From Regnicoccus_A sp014224355 (GTDB lineage: Bacteria > Cyanobacteriota > Cyanobacteriia > PCC-6307 > Cyanobiaceae), in the NCBI RefSeq assembly GCF_050920705.1, contig NZ_CP154799.1:310001-374000 (forward strand): 64,000 nucleotides of DNA, written 5' to 3'. Made by a program: the position numbers and the translations under genes. The notes under the pieces are model-generated. The model did not search any database, was not told the DNA's origin, and saw nothing but the letters and a program-made list of their open reading frames with translations. Below are positions 17,540 through 25,758 of the stretch, piece by piece (within the stretch, counting starts at the first letter, position 1; every line of letters begins with the position of its first letter).

Positions 17540-18331
17540 TCAGGCAGCAGGGGATGGATGAGATGGGGCCTCCTGTTGGCGCAGGCGAGCCTGCTGGATC
17601 TCCAGGACGGCGTCGTTGAGCAGGCAGTCGGCGAGGGTGACCTCGATGGCGGCGGGATCGAGATCCTTGCCCTGCACCACAAGACGCGACAGGCGTGGCG
17701 GGCGACCGTCGGGCGATGCGAGTGTCTGCAGGGGAAGGAACTGGAAGCCTTCCCGGCTCACCATCCAATTGCAGAAGAAGGCCCGGCCGTCAGGCAGGCT
17801 CATCAGGGCCTTGGCGCGATACACATCGCCATAGGCACCGTTCACCAGTTCAAACCAGAAGCTGCTGAGGCTGGCCGGATCCCACACAGCTCCCGCCAGG
17901 TTCCTCTCCCAGGCCTGCAGGCTGCTGAAATCCAGGGTGTCCTGACGGGGCAGCACGGCGTCACGCCCGAAGTGGATGTGCTCATCCGGGCTGAGATGCA
18001 GGGCCTCCAGCTGGGGAATCGCGCGGCGATCCACCCCAGCCAGGCCTGAGTCCGTTGGCGGCTGGAACTGGGGCAGTTCAATCAGGGCCAGCAGGTTGTC
18101 AGCTCGGGGTGCCAGAGCCTGGTCGGGGTCGGCCAGATCGAGCAGCCCTGGGCATTGATCCTGCAACCAGGCCAGATCGATGCCGCCGTCACGAGCCTGG
18201 AGCAGGCCTTCGTCGGGGTAGCCCGCGAGACGCAGAAAGCCACAGGGGCCCAGATGGCTCTGGATCTGGTTCAGGATCCAGGTGGTCTTGCCGCAGCCGG
18301 GAGGCCCGGAGATCAGCAGGGTCTGGCTCAT
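17540..18331 (-). CDS. CobW-like P-loop protein lacking the CxCC metal motif
   Basis: 263 aa. The N-terminus has Walker A LLISGPPGCGKTTWIL, and the C-terminal half resembles the CobW C-terminal domain (YRAKALMSLPDGRAFFCNWM). The usual CxCC metal site and the NKxD motif are not evident, so this is a divergent or partner G3E protein. It overlaps the upstream cobW by 4 bases, which implies coupled translation and a shared complex or pathway. Confidence 0.75.
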   Translation of the reverse strand: MSQTLLISGPPGCGKTTWILNQIQSHLGPCGFLRLAGYPDEGLLQARDGGIDLAWLQDQCPGLLDLADPDQALAPRADNLLALIELPQFQPPTDSGLAGVDRRAIPQLEALHLSPDEHIHFGRDAVLPRQDTLDFSSLQAWERNLAGAVWDPASLSSFWFELVNGAYGDVYRAKALMSLPDGRAFFCNWMVSREGFQFLPLQTLASPDGRPPRLSRLVVQGKDLDPAAIEVTLADCLLNDAVLEIQQARLRQQEAPSHPSPAA

Positions 18332-19389
18332 GCCGGCGCCACGCAGGCCTCCAGCTGGGCCCTGAGGGCCGCCTGGTCGAGGTCTTTGCCGATCGCCACC
18401 ACCCTGGTGTGGCGCTCTGAACCCTCGGGCCAGTCGGAATCATCGATCGTGAAGCGCTTGCCGCAGAGGTGAAACAGGTGGCGGCGGTTGCTCTCGCGGA
18501 ACCAGAGCACCCCTTTGGCGCGGAACACCGATTCAGGCAGCTGGGTGTCGAGAAACTGCTGAAAGCGCCGCAGGTCAAAGGGCGCATCTACCGCCAGGCT
18601 CACGGAACTGAAGCCCTCCAGTTCCGGGGTGTGGGGGGAGTGGTGATGCTCGTGATGTTGGTGCTCGTGCCCGTCGTGGTGATCGTGCTCGCCGTGGGGG
18701 TGCCCATGGTCGTGATGCCGGTCGTTGTTCAACAGTTCACGGGACTCCTCCCGGGCCTTGAGCGAGGCCAGACGATCGCTCTCAAATAGCCCCACGCTCA
18801 GCAGCAGCCCCAGGGGAACCTCACCGCGGCTGGCCCGCAGGATGCGAGCGTCGGTCTTGATCGCTCGCAGCTCGGCCTCCACCGCGTTGAGCCGTTGCTC
18901 ATCGACAAGGTCGGCCTTGTTGAGCAGCAGGATGTCGCCGTACACCACCTGGGCACGGGCAATCGGGCTCTCGAGGGCCGTGGCGGTGAAGTGTTCGGCA
19001 TCGATCACGGTGATGATCGAGTCGAGCCGCAGCCGATCGCGCAGGTCGCCGGCCATGAAGGTGAGCGCCACCGGCAGCGGGTCAGCCAGGCCGGTGGTTT
19101 CCACCACGATCAGATCGATCGGCTCGGGCCGCTCCAGCACGCGGTGCACGGCCTCCTGCAGCTCGCCGTTGATCGAGCAGCAGATGCAGCCGTTGCTCAG
19201 CTCCACCATCGACTCGCTGGTGGCGACCACCAGCTCGTGGTCGATGCCGACTTCCCCGAACTCATTGACCAGCACAGCGCTGCGCAGCCCCTGCTGGTTG
19301 CTGAGGATGTGGTTGAGCAGGGTGGTCTTGCCGGCGCCAAGGAAGCCGGTGAGCAGGGTGACGGGGACCTGGATGGCCTGCTGACCCAT
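18328..19389 (-). CDS. CobW/COG0523-family zinc GTPase with a long His-rich linker
   Basis: 353 aa from the ATG at 19389. Walker A TGFLGAGKTTLLNH, NNGCICC-type metal site (SNGCICCSINGE), VETTGLADP, LLLNKADLV, then a striking His/Asp-rich segment (about residues 210-245: HHDHGHPHGEHDHHDGH...) before the C-terminal domain with VFRAKGVLWF. Such His-rich linkers are taken to store or sense zinc. A Zur palindrome lies 14 bases upstream. It heads a five-gene operon of overlapping or nearly abutting genes. The open frame extending to 20025 is antisense to doxX and the small protein and was rejected. Confidence 0.92.
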   Translation of the reverse strand: MGQQAIQVPVTLLTGFLGAGKTTLLNHILSNQQGLRSAVLVNEFGEVGIDHELVVATSESMVELSNGCICCSINGELQEAVHRVLERPEPIDLIVVETTGLADPLPVALTFMAGDLRDRLRLDSIITVIDAEHFTATALESPIARAQVVYGDILLLNKADLVDEQRLNAVEAELRAIKTDARILRASRGEVPLGLLLSVGLFESDRLASLKAREESRELLNNDRHHDHGHPHGEHDHHDGHEHQHHEHHHSPHTPELEGFSSVSLAVDAPFDLRRFQQFLDTQLPESVFRAKGVLWFRESNRRHLFHLCGKRFTIDDSDWPEGSERHTRVVAIGKDLDQAALRAQLEACVAPA

Positions 19390-19402
19390 GGACCACCATC
19401 GG

Positions 19403-19417
19403 CGAGAACGGTTCTCA
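19403..19417. promoter_or_regulatory. Zur box in front of the second cobW operon
   Basis: CGAGAACGGTTCTCA: the same GAGAA-N3-TTCTC palindrome as at 10336 and 12486. It lies 14 bases upstream of the cobW start at 19389 and 76 bases upstream of the divergent small gene at 19493. Confidence 0.82.
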
Positions 19418-19492
19418 TTCTGCCCGATCGACGCTGACCGTGCCGCCGCGGCAGCGCCTCCTTCTCCGGCAAACTGTGTACATCTCGCATCC

Positions 19493-19690
19493 ATGTCCAC
19501 GCCTGAGCGCCACTGCACCTCCAGCCGGGAAGGCAAGGTCGTGCTGTCCTGCTGGATTCCCGAGGGGCTTCGCCAGGAGCTCGATCGCGTCTGGGCCGAG
19601 CAGGGCCTGCGGCCCCATGGCCGCACCCAAAAAGGCATGGAGTCCATGATCAACACTTTCTTGGCAAACCATGCAGCAGAGGAGCGATAA
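19493..19690 (+). CDS. small conserved-looking protein, unknown function
   Basis: 65 aa from the ATG at 19493, beginning MSTPERHCTSSREGKVVLS. A helical C-terminus (GLRQELDRVWAEQGLRP, then KGMESMINTFLANH) recalls ribbon-helix-helix or small cyanobacterial regulatory proteins, but I do not recognise a family. It is divergent from the cobW operon with the Zur box between, so zinc could affect it too. No clear ribosome-binding site. Confidence 0.5.
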   Translation: MSTPERHCTSSREGKVVLSCWIPEGLRQELDRVWAEQGLRPHGRTQKGMESMINTFLANHAAEER

Positions 19691-19749
19691 GCCCTCTGCG
19701 TCTGCATCGTCACGAACGCGCGCCGTCCTGTCGTCCTGCAAGCCGCCCC

Positions 19750-20124
19750 ATGAGCCAGCAGACCCACCAGCCCTCCTTGTTGAACCGCGTCGCCCGGGTG
19801 TTGCTTTGCCTGGTGTTCATCCATGCCGTGATAGGCAAGCTGACGGGCTTTGCCGGGGTGACCGGCGCCATTGCCGCCAAGGGGCTGCCGCTGGCGCCCG
19901 TGCTGCTGGTGGCAGCCATGGCCCTGATGGCGGTGGGTGCAGCCCTGGTGATCAGCGGCTGGAAAGCCCGACTCGGAGCGGTGCTGCTGTTGCTGTTCCT
20001 GGTACCCACCACCCTGCTGTTCCACAGCGATGTGGTCGACAAGATGGAGCGGATTCAGCCGTTCAAGAACCTGGCGATCATGGGCGGTCTGTTGCTGGTG
20101 GCCGATCAGGACAGCAGGGAATGA
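19750..20124 (+). CDS. DoxX-family membrane protein
   Basis: 124-aa small integral membrane protein with four hydrophobic segments: RVARVLLCLVFIHAVIGKLT, APVLLVAAMALMAVGAALVI, LGAVLLLLFLVPTTLLFH and FKNLAIMGGLLLVA. DoxX/SURF4-like proteins share this length and the FxxAGxxKL-like start. The function in cyanobacteria is unclear. It is the last chromosomal gene before the integron cassette region. Confidence 0.8.
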   Translation: MSQQTHQPSLLNRVARVLLCLVFIHAVIGKLTGFAGVTGAIAAKGLPLAPVLLVAAMALMAVGAALVISGWKARLGAVLLLLFLVPTTLLFHSDVVDKMERIQPFKNLAIMGGLLLVADQDSRE

Positions 20125-20425
20125 GAAGGGGGATTTCCCAGAACCTGAAAAACTTCCGAGGCACCCTGTGCCGCCGCCGGAAACAGGGGGAATACCCCCG
20201 GGTTTGTAGTCTTCTGCAGCGATCTGTGGGGATTTACAGGGAGTTGCAGGGGGTTCCGGAAAACTGATTTTGAGACACTGATCATGAAGATAATTCGTGA
20301 ATTTTTTGCATCAGTTTCTATATTTATGAAATGTTTGTCGCTTGGTCGACTATGTTTTCTCGGCTCCGGGGAGTAGCAGATTGAGGTGGTTGCGGTTGCA
20401 ATTGGTTTCGGAGCTCTACTCACCC
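20125..20425. other. gene-free edge of the integron array
   Basis: No gene seen. From about 20260 the sequence becomes AT-rich. On the minus strand the base after the attC core (TTAGAAGGGTGAG...) could begin another cassette, but no further attC is present, so this is taken as the distal end of the array. Confidence 0.5.
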
Positions 20426-20510
20426 TTCTAACGCTCCAGATCAGAAGCGGGCATGAATCTCGGCATAGAAGACAGCCATCGCTCCCGCCTTCCGTATCTG
20501 GATGTTAGAA
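20426..20510 (-). other. attC site (family A), distal end of the array
   Basis: 85 bases between TTCTAAC and GTTAGAA. Paired arms CCAGATCAGAAGCGGG / reverse complement, with two extra bases six apart on the high-coordinate arm. The R'' box (minus strand TTCTAAC) supplies the TAA stop of the neighbouring MazF reading frame once the IS in that gene is removed. Confidence 0.88.
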
Positions 20511-20565
20511 GGTGTCATCTTTTAGGCAAGCAGATAGGATATCAATAAGTTGGGAAACAACTTCT

Positions 20566-21815
20566 GGGCACCTCGAAAAATCAACAAGACACTTGATTGC
20601 GACATGATGCCAATTATGATCGGTTGAGCAATCTTCACGACAACCGTGGGTCAGAGAGGCTTTTGGGACGAGCAGCAAAGAGTCACAAAGCTCCAGGACA
20701 AAAAGCCAGTTCTCAAGCGTCTGGCTGATTCTATCCCCTGGGAATCATTCCGCCCACTGCTCGACAAGGGCTATGTCCAGGAGCGCAAGACCAATGCAGG
20801 GCGCAAGAGGATTGATCCGCTGATCCTTTTCAAGATGCTCGTACTCCAGCAGCTTTTCAACCTCAGCGATGAAGAGCTTGAATTCCAGGTTAATGACAGG
20901 CGCTCTTTTGAGGAGTTTGTCGGGCTTGGTGTGATGAACAGCATTCCAGATGCCACCACAGTCGCCTTCTTCAGAGAGCGACTGCGCAAAGCGGAAGTTA
21001 TCGAAGAGCTCTTCGAGATGTTTGTGGCCTACCTCCGCTCCCAGGGCCTCCAAGCCCGCGGTGGCCAGATCATTGATGCGACTCTCGTCCCGGTTCCCAA
21101 GCAACGCAATACCCGCGAGGAGAACAGAGAAATCAAAGCCGGGAGGCTGCCGGAGGGCTGGGATGAAAACCCAGATCGCTTGCAGCAGAAGGATTTAGAT
21201 GCTCGCTGGACAAAAAAGAACGGCATCAGTTGCTACGGTTACAAGAACAGCATCTGCATCGATGTCGACCATGGATTCATCCGCCGATATGCTGTCACGC
21301 CTGCCAATATCCCACGACAGTCAGATGCTTCCACGCTTGCTTGATCCAGAAAACGAACATGACTATGTCTGGGCAGACTCAGCTTATTCAGGTGAATGCT
21401 TTGAGAATCTTCTGAGTCTCGGTGGCTTCGAGAGTCTGATCCACGAAAAAGGAGCTCGCAATCATCCGCTCAGCGACGCAGCCAGGGAACTGAATCGTGT
21501 CAAGTCGTCAATCAGAGCTTGCGTGGAGCATGTCTTCGGCTGCATGACTATTTCCATGGGTGGAAAGCTGACAAGAAAGATTGGGCTAGAAAGGAATGAA
21601 GCTTGGTGGGGCCTCAAGAACCTTACCTTCAACTTTCTTCGTTATCTCCAGCGCTCTTCCCATATAGCAGTTGTTGCATGAATCCGCCGGAGAAGCTCCC
21701 ATAGTCCGAGCAATCTCGTCAATGGTTGAGAAAAGATTCCCTTGCTTTGCCGCCTCTTCGGCGGCTTCTTTGTGTCCGCAAAGCCCCTGTAAATTACTGA
21801 TTATTCGAGGTAACC
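20566..21815 (+). mobile_element. IS5-family insertion sequence, copy 1 (transposase frameshifted)
   Basis: 1250 bases with imperfect 18-base terminal repeats (GGGCACCTCGAAAAATCA / GGTTACCTCGAATAATCA) and a 4-base target duplication TTCT at 20562-20565 and 21816-21819. It is nearly identical to the intact copy at 42961-44209. It is inserted in the 3' end of a MazF-type toxin gene of an integron cassette. Confidence 0.93.
20646..21681 (+). pseudogene. IS5-family transposase, inactivated by a 1-base insertion
   Basis: DDE transposase with an N-terminal DUF772-like domain (DPLILFKMLVLQQLFNLSDE) and catalytic-domain segments IIDATLVPVPKQ and VWADSAYSGE. Compared with the intact copy at 43041-44075, one extra C at about 21310 (ATATCCCACGAC versus ATATCCACGAC) shifts the frame in mid-gene, so only two partial frames remain. 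The 3' untranslated part holds a hairpin with GCCGCC/GGCGGC arms. Confidence 0.92.
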
Positions 21816-22112
21816 TTCTGAAAGCTTGGAATGGGTGAGATGGCCTGCAACTCCAAGAATGAGAGCCTCATTGGCAGTGAAGAGCTTGGTGCCACGGATG
21901 AAACTGTCTCGCTTGATGCCTCCGGAGAAGAAGTCGGTCTCTTTGAGGGACAAGGCATGAAGATCGCCATATTGCTTGCTGGTGATCTGGCATAGCAGGA
22001 AATCACCTCTGCCCGCTTCAGCTAGAACCAGAGCAGGTCTGCGCTTGGATTGCGATAGATCAGAATAGGGAAATGGGATAATTACAACATCCCCTACTGA
22101 AGGTACGCCCAT
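21801..22112 (-). pseudogene. MazF/PemK-type toxin, 3' end displaced by the IS5 copy
   Basis: Begins MGVPSVGDVVIIPFPYSDLS with the MazF hallmark RRPALVLAEAG, a growth-inhibiting mRNA interferase fold. The last genuine codon is at 21816; the remaining residues come from the IS5 terminal repeat. Removing the IS and one TTCT copy restores 18 more codons (VVSQLIDILSACLKDDTF) and a TAA that lies exactly in the attC R'' box at 20504-20510, giving 117 aa. The current protein lacks the C-terminal helix, so activity is doubtful. It overlaps its antitoxin gene by 19 bases. Confidence 0.82.
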
Positions 22113-22303
22113 GCTTCTTCTTCATCCTGATTGAGCCAATCTTTTGAAAGCGAGGGTTCGCTTAAGGCAATTCCGCTGAAAGCTGAATCCTTCTCGCTTC
22201 GTGGCACTGCGACCAAGACCTTGAGGCCCTTTTCTAGGTGAACTGATGTATTGAGCCGTATTCTTCCGTCAGGCTCAACGACAGCTTCATAGAGGTTTTC
22301 CAT
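22094..22303 (-). CDS. antitoxin partner of the MazF-type toxin
   Basis: 69 aa from the ATG at 22303: MENLYEAVVEPDGRIRLN opens a small beta-rich segment typical of antitoxins that sit in front of MazF in cyanobacteria; the acidic tail (DWLNQDEEEAWAYLQ) is a typical toxin-binding region. Gene order antitoxin-toxin and the 19-base overlap fit a type II module. It lies in the cassette between attC 22438 and attC 20426. Confidence 0.72.
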   Translation of the reverse strand: MENLYEAVVEPDGRIRLNTSVHLEKGLKVLVAVPRSEKDSAFSGIALSEPSLSKDWLNQDEEEAWAYLQ

Positions 22304-22437
22304 TCCCTTCTTTGGATCTCCCTTGCATTCGTGCTCCACCCTAGCCAGGAAATTATCGAACAGCCTCCCCCTGGCTTGCCAAAGGGAGCCTGGGCATGTC
22401 TACCCAAGGGATTGAGTCGACAGCCTCCCACCCATCC

Positions 22438-22528
22438 TTCTAACCGCTGCCCCTGAGTAGCAGGCAGGGAGTTTTGAATGGAGGATGAGATTGAGTGGTG
22501 GCCTGTCCACTCAAGGGGCTTGTTATCC
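22438..22528 (-). other. attC site (family B)
   Basis: 91 bases between TTCTAAC and GTTATCC. The arms GCCCCTGAGTAGCAGGC and GGCCTGTCCACTCAAGGGGC pair, with two extra bases on the high-coordinate arm. Its R'' box (GGATAAC on the minus strand) exactly complements the 5' core GTTATCC of the HicAB cassette it closes. Confidence 0.88.
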
Positions 22529-22534
22529 GTTCTT

Positions 22535-22867
22535 CTATGCCGTGACGCTTCTCCAAAGTGCTTCTTGAGCAAGCGCATTGAGGCTCTTTCCCTGCGCTTC
22601 CGCAGTCATCGCTAATTTCTCGTGCAGTTCCGGTGGAATCCGAAGATTAAATTTGCCAGAAAACTGTCTGCGAGGCTCTATTCCCTGCTCCTTACAGACC
22701 TCAAGAAAGACGTGCAATGACTTTGTGAACTCCCGACGGAGCTCATCCGGATTAGTTCCATAAAAGTCCGCACCTCCAGACAGCCCAAGAATTTCCCCGC
22801 GAAACTGATCCGTCTCCTCATCATACTCAATCTTGGCGTGGTAGCCATCCACACTCATGAGATTCAT
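22535..22867 (-). CDS. hicB: HicB-family antitoxin
   Basis: 110 aa. An N-terminal HicB-like partial RNase-H fold (YHAKIEYDEETDQFRGEILG, with HVFLEVCKEQG) is followed by a ribbon-helix-helix segment (FNLRIPPELHEKLAMTAEAQ, then LNALAQEAL) that binds the operator. It overlaps hicA by 4 bases (ATGA), toxin first, as is normal for hicAB. Its stop is 6 bases before the attC R'' box. Confidence 0.85.
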   Translation of the reverse strand: MNLMSVDGYHAKIEYDEETDQFRGEILGLSGGADFYGTNPDELRREFTKSLHVFLEVCKEQGIEPRRQFSGKFNLRIPPELHEKLAMTAEAQGKSLNALAQEALWRSVTA

Positions 22868-23118
22868 GGTGTCACTCCGTGTTCTTCAAACCATTTGCGG
22901 ATTGAAGCAACAGCACCCTTGTCTGTATCGGGCGATGGGTGGGGTCTGTGGAAGACCCTGACTTCGCCAAACAGAACGACCGCGACTCGGCTGCCCGCCC
23001 TCTGGCTTACCTCCCCACCAAGCTCCAGAAACAGGGCTTCGATGTCCCTCCACGGCAAGCTGCCGCTAACAGGTCGGGAGAAGATCAGCTCAAGGGTGCG
23101 CTGGTGCTTCCGCTTCAT
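22864..23118 (-). CDS. hicA: HicA-family mRNA interferase toxin
   Basis: 84 aa. HicA fold: TLELIFSRPVSGSLPWRDIE, then GSRVAVVLFGEVRVFHRPHP with the catalytic His of the GS(R)xxxxxxG...H pattern in the last strand, and IRKWFEEHGVTP at the end. Together with hicB it fills one integron cassette, attC 23180 on its 5' side and attC 22438 on its 3' side. Confidence 0.85.
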   Translation of the reverse strand: MKRKHQRTLELIFSRPVSGSLPWRDIEALFLELGGEVSQRAGSRVAVVLFGEVRVFHRPHPSPDTDKGAVASIRKWFEEHGVTP

Positions 23119-23179
23119 TTCGCCATGGTACTGCTTCTCGGTACCAGATGCGGCTACTTCTTAACGGCTTGCTGGATAC

Positions 23180-23283
23180 GGATAACGCTTGCCATCACCT
23201 GCCCGCAGAAAGCTTCTGGTTCGGGATCTCGTTGGGCTTCGGGAAATTGAAGGTGGCGGGTCAGGTGCATGGCTGTGTTAGCT
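23180..23283 (-). other. attC site (family C)
   Basis: 104 bases between GGATAAC and GTTAGCT. The arms GCCATCACCTGCCCGC and GGCGGGTCAGGTGCATGGC pair, with extra bases on the high-coordinate arm, six apart. Similar to the site at 53134. R'' (AGCTAAC) matches the MazEF cassette 5' core (GTTAGCC) at 6 of 7 bases. Confidence 0.87.
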
Positions 23284-23289
23284 AGGCAT

Positions 23290-23631
23290 CTACTCAGCGA
23301 ACATTGCCTGAAGAACACCCAGCAGCTCATTGAGCGTAGTCTCCGACAGACTCCCCAATCGCTTGACGAGACGGTCTCTGTCTACAGCTCTCAGCTGATC
23401 AGCCACAACATGGCCGTCCTTGCCATCAAACCTGCAACGCACACGAAATGGGTATGGATGGCCGCCAGTTGTGAGCGGCGCAACAATGAAAGTGCGAAGG
23501 TGAGCATTAAGCTCGTTCGGCGACACTACGGCACAAGGCCTCGTCTTCCTGATTTCAGATCCTCGCGTAGGATTCAACGCGACAAGGAAGATATCGCCTC
23601 TTGAGACGTGTTCTTCAGTCACCATGACCAC
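23290..23631 (-). CDS. mazF: MazF/PemK mRNA interferase toxin
   Basis: 113 aa. Canonical MazF opening EEHVSRGDIFLVALNPTRGS and RKTRPCAVVSPNELN, then FIVAPLTTGGHPYPFRV with the conserved active-site region. The end LNELLGVLQAMFAE is intact, unlike the other MazF in this array. It overlaps mazE by 13 bases. The stop lies 6 bases before the attC R'' box. Confidence 0.9.
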   Translation of the reverse strand: MVMVTEEHVSRGDIFLVALNPTRGSEIRKTRPCAVVSPNELNAHLRTFIVAPLTTGGHPYPFRVRCRFDGKDGHVVADQLRAVDRDRLVKRLGSLSETTLNELLGVLQAMFAE

Positions 23632-23876
23632 TCTTCGTCATCAAACTGGGTGGCGCTCATTTCATCGAGAAGTCCCTCTGGCACCAAAGACGATGCCGCC
23701 TCTGCCCAACCAGCCCTCGGATGAGCGGATGGCCTGATGGTCAGAACCCCTGGAGCCGCTTCGATCTCGACTTCGTCAGCCAGCCCTGCAACCTCAAGCA
23801 GCGGCTTGGCGAGGCGGATCCCTCTCGAGTTGCCGATTTTGACCAGCTTCGCTCGCACCACGACCACACCCTGCAC
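23619..23876 (-). CDS. mazE: MazE/AbrB-type antitoxin
   Basis: 85 aa. An N-terminal swapped-hairpin AbrB DNA-binding segment (RAKLVKIGNSRGIRLAKPLL, then EVEIEAAPGVLTIRP) is followed by an acidic toxin-binding tail (ATQFDDEEWSW). The start at 23876 may be a few codons early; a GTG further in is possible. Forms a type II pair with mazF in one cassette. Confidence 0.85.
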   Translation of the reverse strand: MQGVVVVRAKLVKIGNSRGIRLAKPLLEVAGLADEVEIEAAPGVLTIRPSAHPRAGWAEAASSLVPEGLLDEMSATQFDDEEWSW

Positions 23877-23927
23877 ACGTGCTCACATTGTAGCCACGGT
23901 GGTGACTTCCGCGCATCCCCCTACTCT

Positions 23928-24017
23928 GGCTAACGCTGCCCCTGAGTGGCAGGCAAAGAGTATCTGGTGCCAGAAGTGATTTCGTGGGGGCCTGTCCACT
24001 CAAGGGGCTTGTTCGAA
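23928..24017 (-). other. attC site (family B)
   Basis: 90 bases between GGCTAAC and GTTCGAA. The arms GCCCCTGAGTGGCAGGC and GGCCTGTCCACTCAAGGGGC pair, with two extra bases six apart on the high-coordinate arm. R'' TTCGAAC equals that of the homologous HigBA cassette near 50072. Confidence 0.88.
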
Positions 24018-24070
24018 GGTGTCGCATCTCCACAGGCAGCGTTTACTGACCTACGCCTCGTCTGCAAAGG

Positions 24071-24379
24071 TCAAGTCACCTCCGCTTCCCCTCTCACACT
24101 CGCGCTCAACTTCAGACCCAGGGCCGTGACCACCTTCAGGATGGTGTCGAAGCTCGGGCTGCGCTCTCCTGACAAGGCCTTGTAGAGGCTCTCCCTGGAT
24201 AGTCCGGAATCTCTGGCCACCTGGGTCATCCCCTGGGCCCGCGCAATGTCGCCCAGGGCCTTGGCAATGAAAGCAGCGTCCCCATCTGCCTCCTCGATGC
24301 AGGCTTCCAGGTAGGCCGCCATCTCCTCCGGTGTGCGGAGATGCTCCGCAACGTCGTAGGGGGTAATGGTGGTTTTCAT
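24071..24379 (-). CDS. HigA-like addiction-module antidote (helix-turn-helix)
   Basis: 102 aa. Opens with DVAEHLRTPEEMAAYLEACI and carries a Cro/C1-type helix-turn-helix (MTQVARDSGLSRESLYKALS, then PSFDTILKVVTALGLKL), the layout of TIGR02684-type antidotes. Almost identical to the antidote at 50132-50440. Its start overlaps the toxin end by one base. Its toxin partner has lost its 5' end to an IS, so this copy stands beside a broken toxin. Confidence 0.85.
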   Translation of the reverse strand: MKTTITPYDVAEHLRTPEEMAAYLEACIEEADGDAAFIAKALGDIARAQGMTQVARDSGLSRESLYKALSGERSPSFDTILKVVTALGLKLSASVRGEAEVT

Positions 24380-24671
24380 CAGATCTCCTCCGGCAGGTTG
24401 TCTGCCAACAGAAGGGCCTCATCGATGTCCTTGGCTTGTGAACTCTTGTCTCCGCCAGCCAACAGGATGATCAACTGGGGTCCCCTCTGCAGGTAGTAGA
24501 CCCTGTATCCAGGGCCGTAGTTGATCCGCAACTCGGACACGCCGGCCCCAACGGGCTGGACGTCACCAGGATTGCCGCCGATGAGGCGTTCGATCATGGC
24601 CAGAACCTTCGCCCTGCCTCTCAGATCACGCAGACCCTCAAGCCATCGGACGAACCGCTCTGACTGGCGGA
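24379..24671 (-). pseudogene. RelE/ParE (HigB-like) toxin, N-terminus removed by an IS
   Basis: In frame from the IS junction: RQSERFVRWLEGLRDLRG, then LRINYGPGYRVYYLQRG and LLAGGDKSSQAKDIDEA, matching the intact toxin at 50440-50742 except that the first codons (MVEA) are missing. Similarity to the intact copy ends after CTGGCGG at 24670, where ISX sequence begins. An internal ATG at 24597 would give only 72 aa. Confidence 0.82.
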
Positions 24672-24711
24672 CCGGTGACTTTCAGGGAAGGTGTCACTCC
24701 GTGGCTGCCAC

Positions 24712-25184
24712 TCAGGCGGCCTGGATCAAGGGTAGCGCCAGGATCGCTTCGAGCTCTTCTGATGGCTTGTTAATCCACTCTGCTTCGGGTTGACGCCAGC
24801 AGCGGGTGCTTCGGCTCCAGCGTGATGGATTTGCCCGGCGGGCTGTCTCGTAGACATCAGCTCGCTGCAGGCAAATTGCGGTGGCCGCTCCGCTGCGGCG
24901 TTGAAGGGGCGTCACGAATTTGATGCCGCTGTGGCGGTGCCAGTGGTTGTACCAGTCCACGAACGCCGCCACCCACACGCATGCCTCGTCTTTACTGGCG
25001 AATGGCCGATTCGGGTAGTCGGGCCGGTACTTGACCGTTCGGAATAAGGATTCCGAGTAGGGATTGTCGTTGCTGACCCTTGGCCTGGAGAAGGATCTGA
25101 GCACGCCCATCTCCTCCAGGCGTGATTCCAGCGTCGCCCCACGCATGGCATTGCCGTTGTCGGCGTGGAGGATCAGTGGCGGCT
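24712..25184 (-). pseudogene. ISX transposase (orfB), C-terminal piece
   Basis: Integrase-core (rve) C-terminal part: PPLILHADNGNAMRGATLES with a catalytic Asp, FSRPRVSNDNPYSESLFRTV with the final Glu of the DDE triad, and WYNHWHRHSGIKFVTPLQRR. It continues the piece ending at 27039; the 1850-base IS3 copy 1 splits the codons between them. Confidence 0.85.
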
Positions 25185-25248
25185 CCCCCGCTACCAGCGA
25201 AGTTGTCCCCTCGGTCCGACCGTCCACCGGGGGCTCCAACCATGACTG

Positions 25249-25758
25249 ATGAAACCGCCGTATGACGCCGCCGTGCGAGCCGCGATCCGCAAGCGGATGA
25301 GCCCGCCCAACCGGGAGAGCGTGGCCGCGATCGCCCGCTCCACCGGGATCACCACCCAGACCCTCTACAACTGGCGCGCCCAGTGGCAGAAGGAGGGGGA
25401 TCTGGTGCCGGCGACCAGCAAGGCGCCGGAGCATTGGAGCCCTGGCGACAAGCTGGCGGCCGTGATCCAGGCCGCCGGGCTGAGTGGTTCCGATCTGGGT
25501 GCCTTCTGCCGTGAACGGGGTCTGTACCCCAGGCAGCTTGCCCGCTGGCGGCAGGCCGCCGAGGATGCCAACAGTCCCACAGCTCCCTCGATGGCGGATC
25601 ACAAGGAGCTGCAGCGCAGGAACCAGGAGCAGGCCCGTGAGATCCGGCGCCTGGAGCGGGAACTCCGCAAGAAGGAGAAGGCCCTGGTTGAGGCTGCGGC
25701 ACTGCTCATGGTCTCGGAAAAGTGCAAGGCCCTCTGGCCGCAGGACGGGGAGAGCTGA
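25249..25758 (+). CDS. IS3-family transposase orfA
   Basis: 169 aa. A helix-turn-helix DNA-binding region (RESVAAIARSTGITTQTLYN) and a C-terminal leucine-zipper-like coiled coil (QEQAREIRRLERELRKKEKA). It overlaps orfB, which is in the -1 frame, around a run of A residues (GGAAAAGTGC near 25718), as expected for programmed frameshifting to make the OrfAB fusion. Confidence 0.9.
   Translation: MKPPYDAAVRAAIRKRMSPPNRESVAAIARSTGITTQTLYNWRAQWQKEGDLVPATSKAPEHWSPGDKLAAVIQAAGLSGSDLGAFCRERGLYPRQLARWRQAAEDANSPTAPSMADHKELQRRNQEQAREIRRLERELRKKEKALVEAAALLMVSEKCKALWPQDGES

Noticed and set aside
18328..20025. Extended 565-codon version of the second cobW gene
   Set aside because: The extra N-terminus is antisense to doxX and the small gene and crosses the Zur box; the GTPase domain begins at the ATG at 19389.
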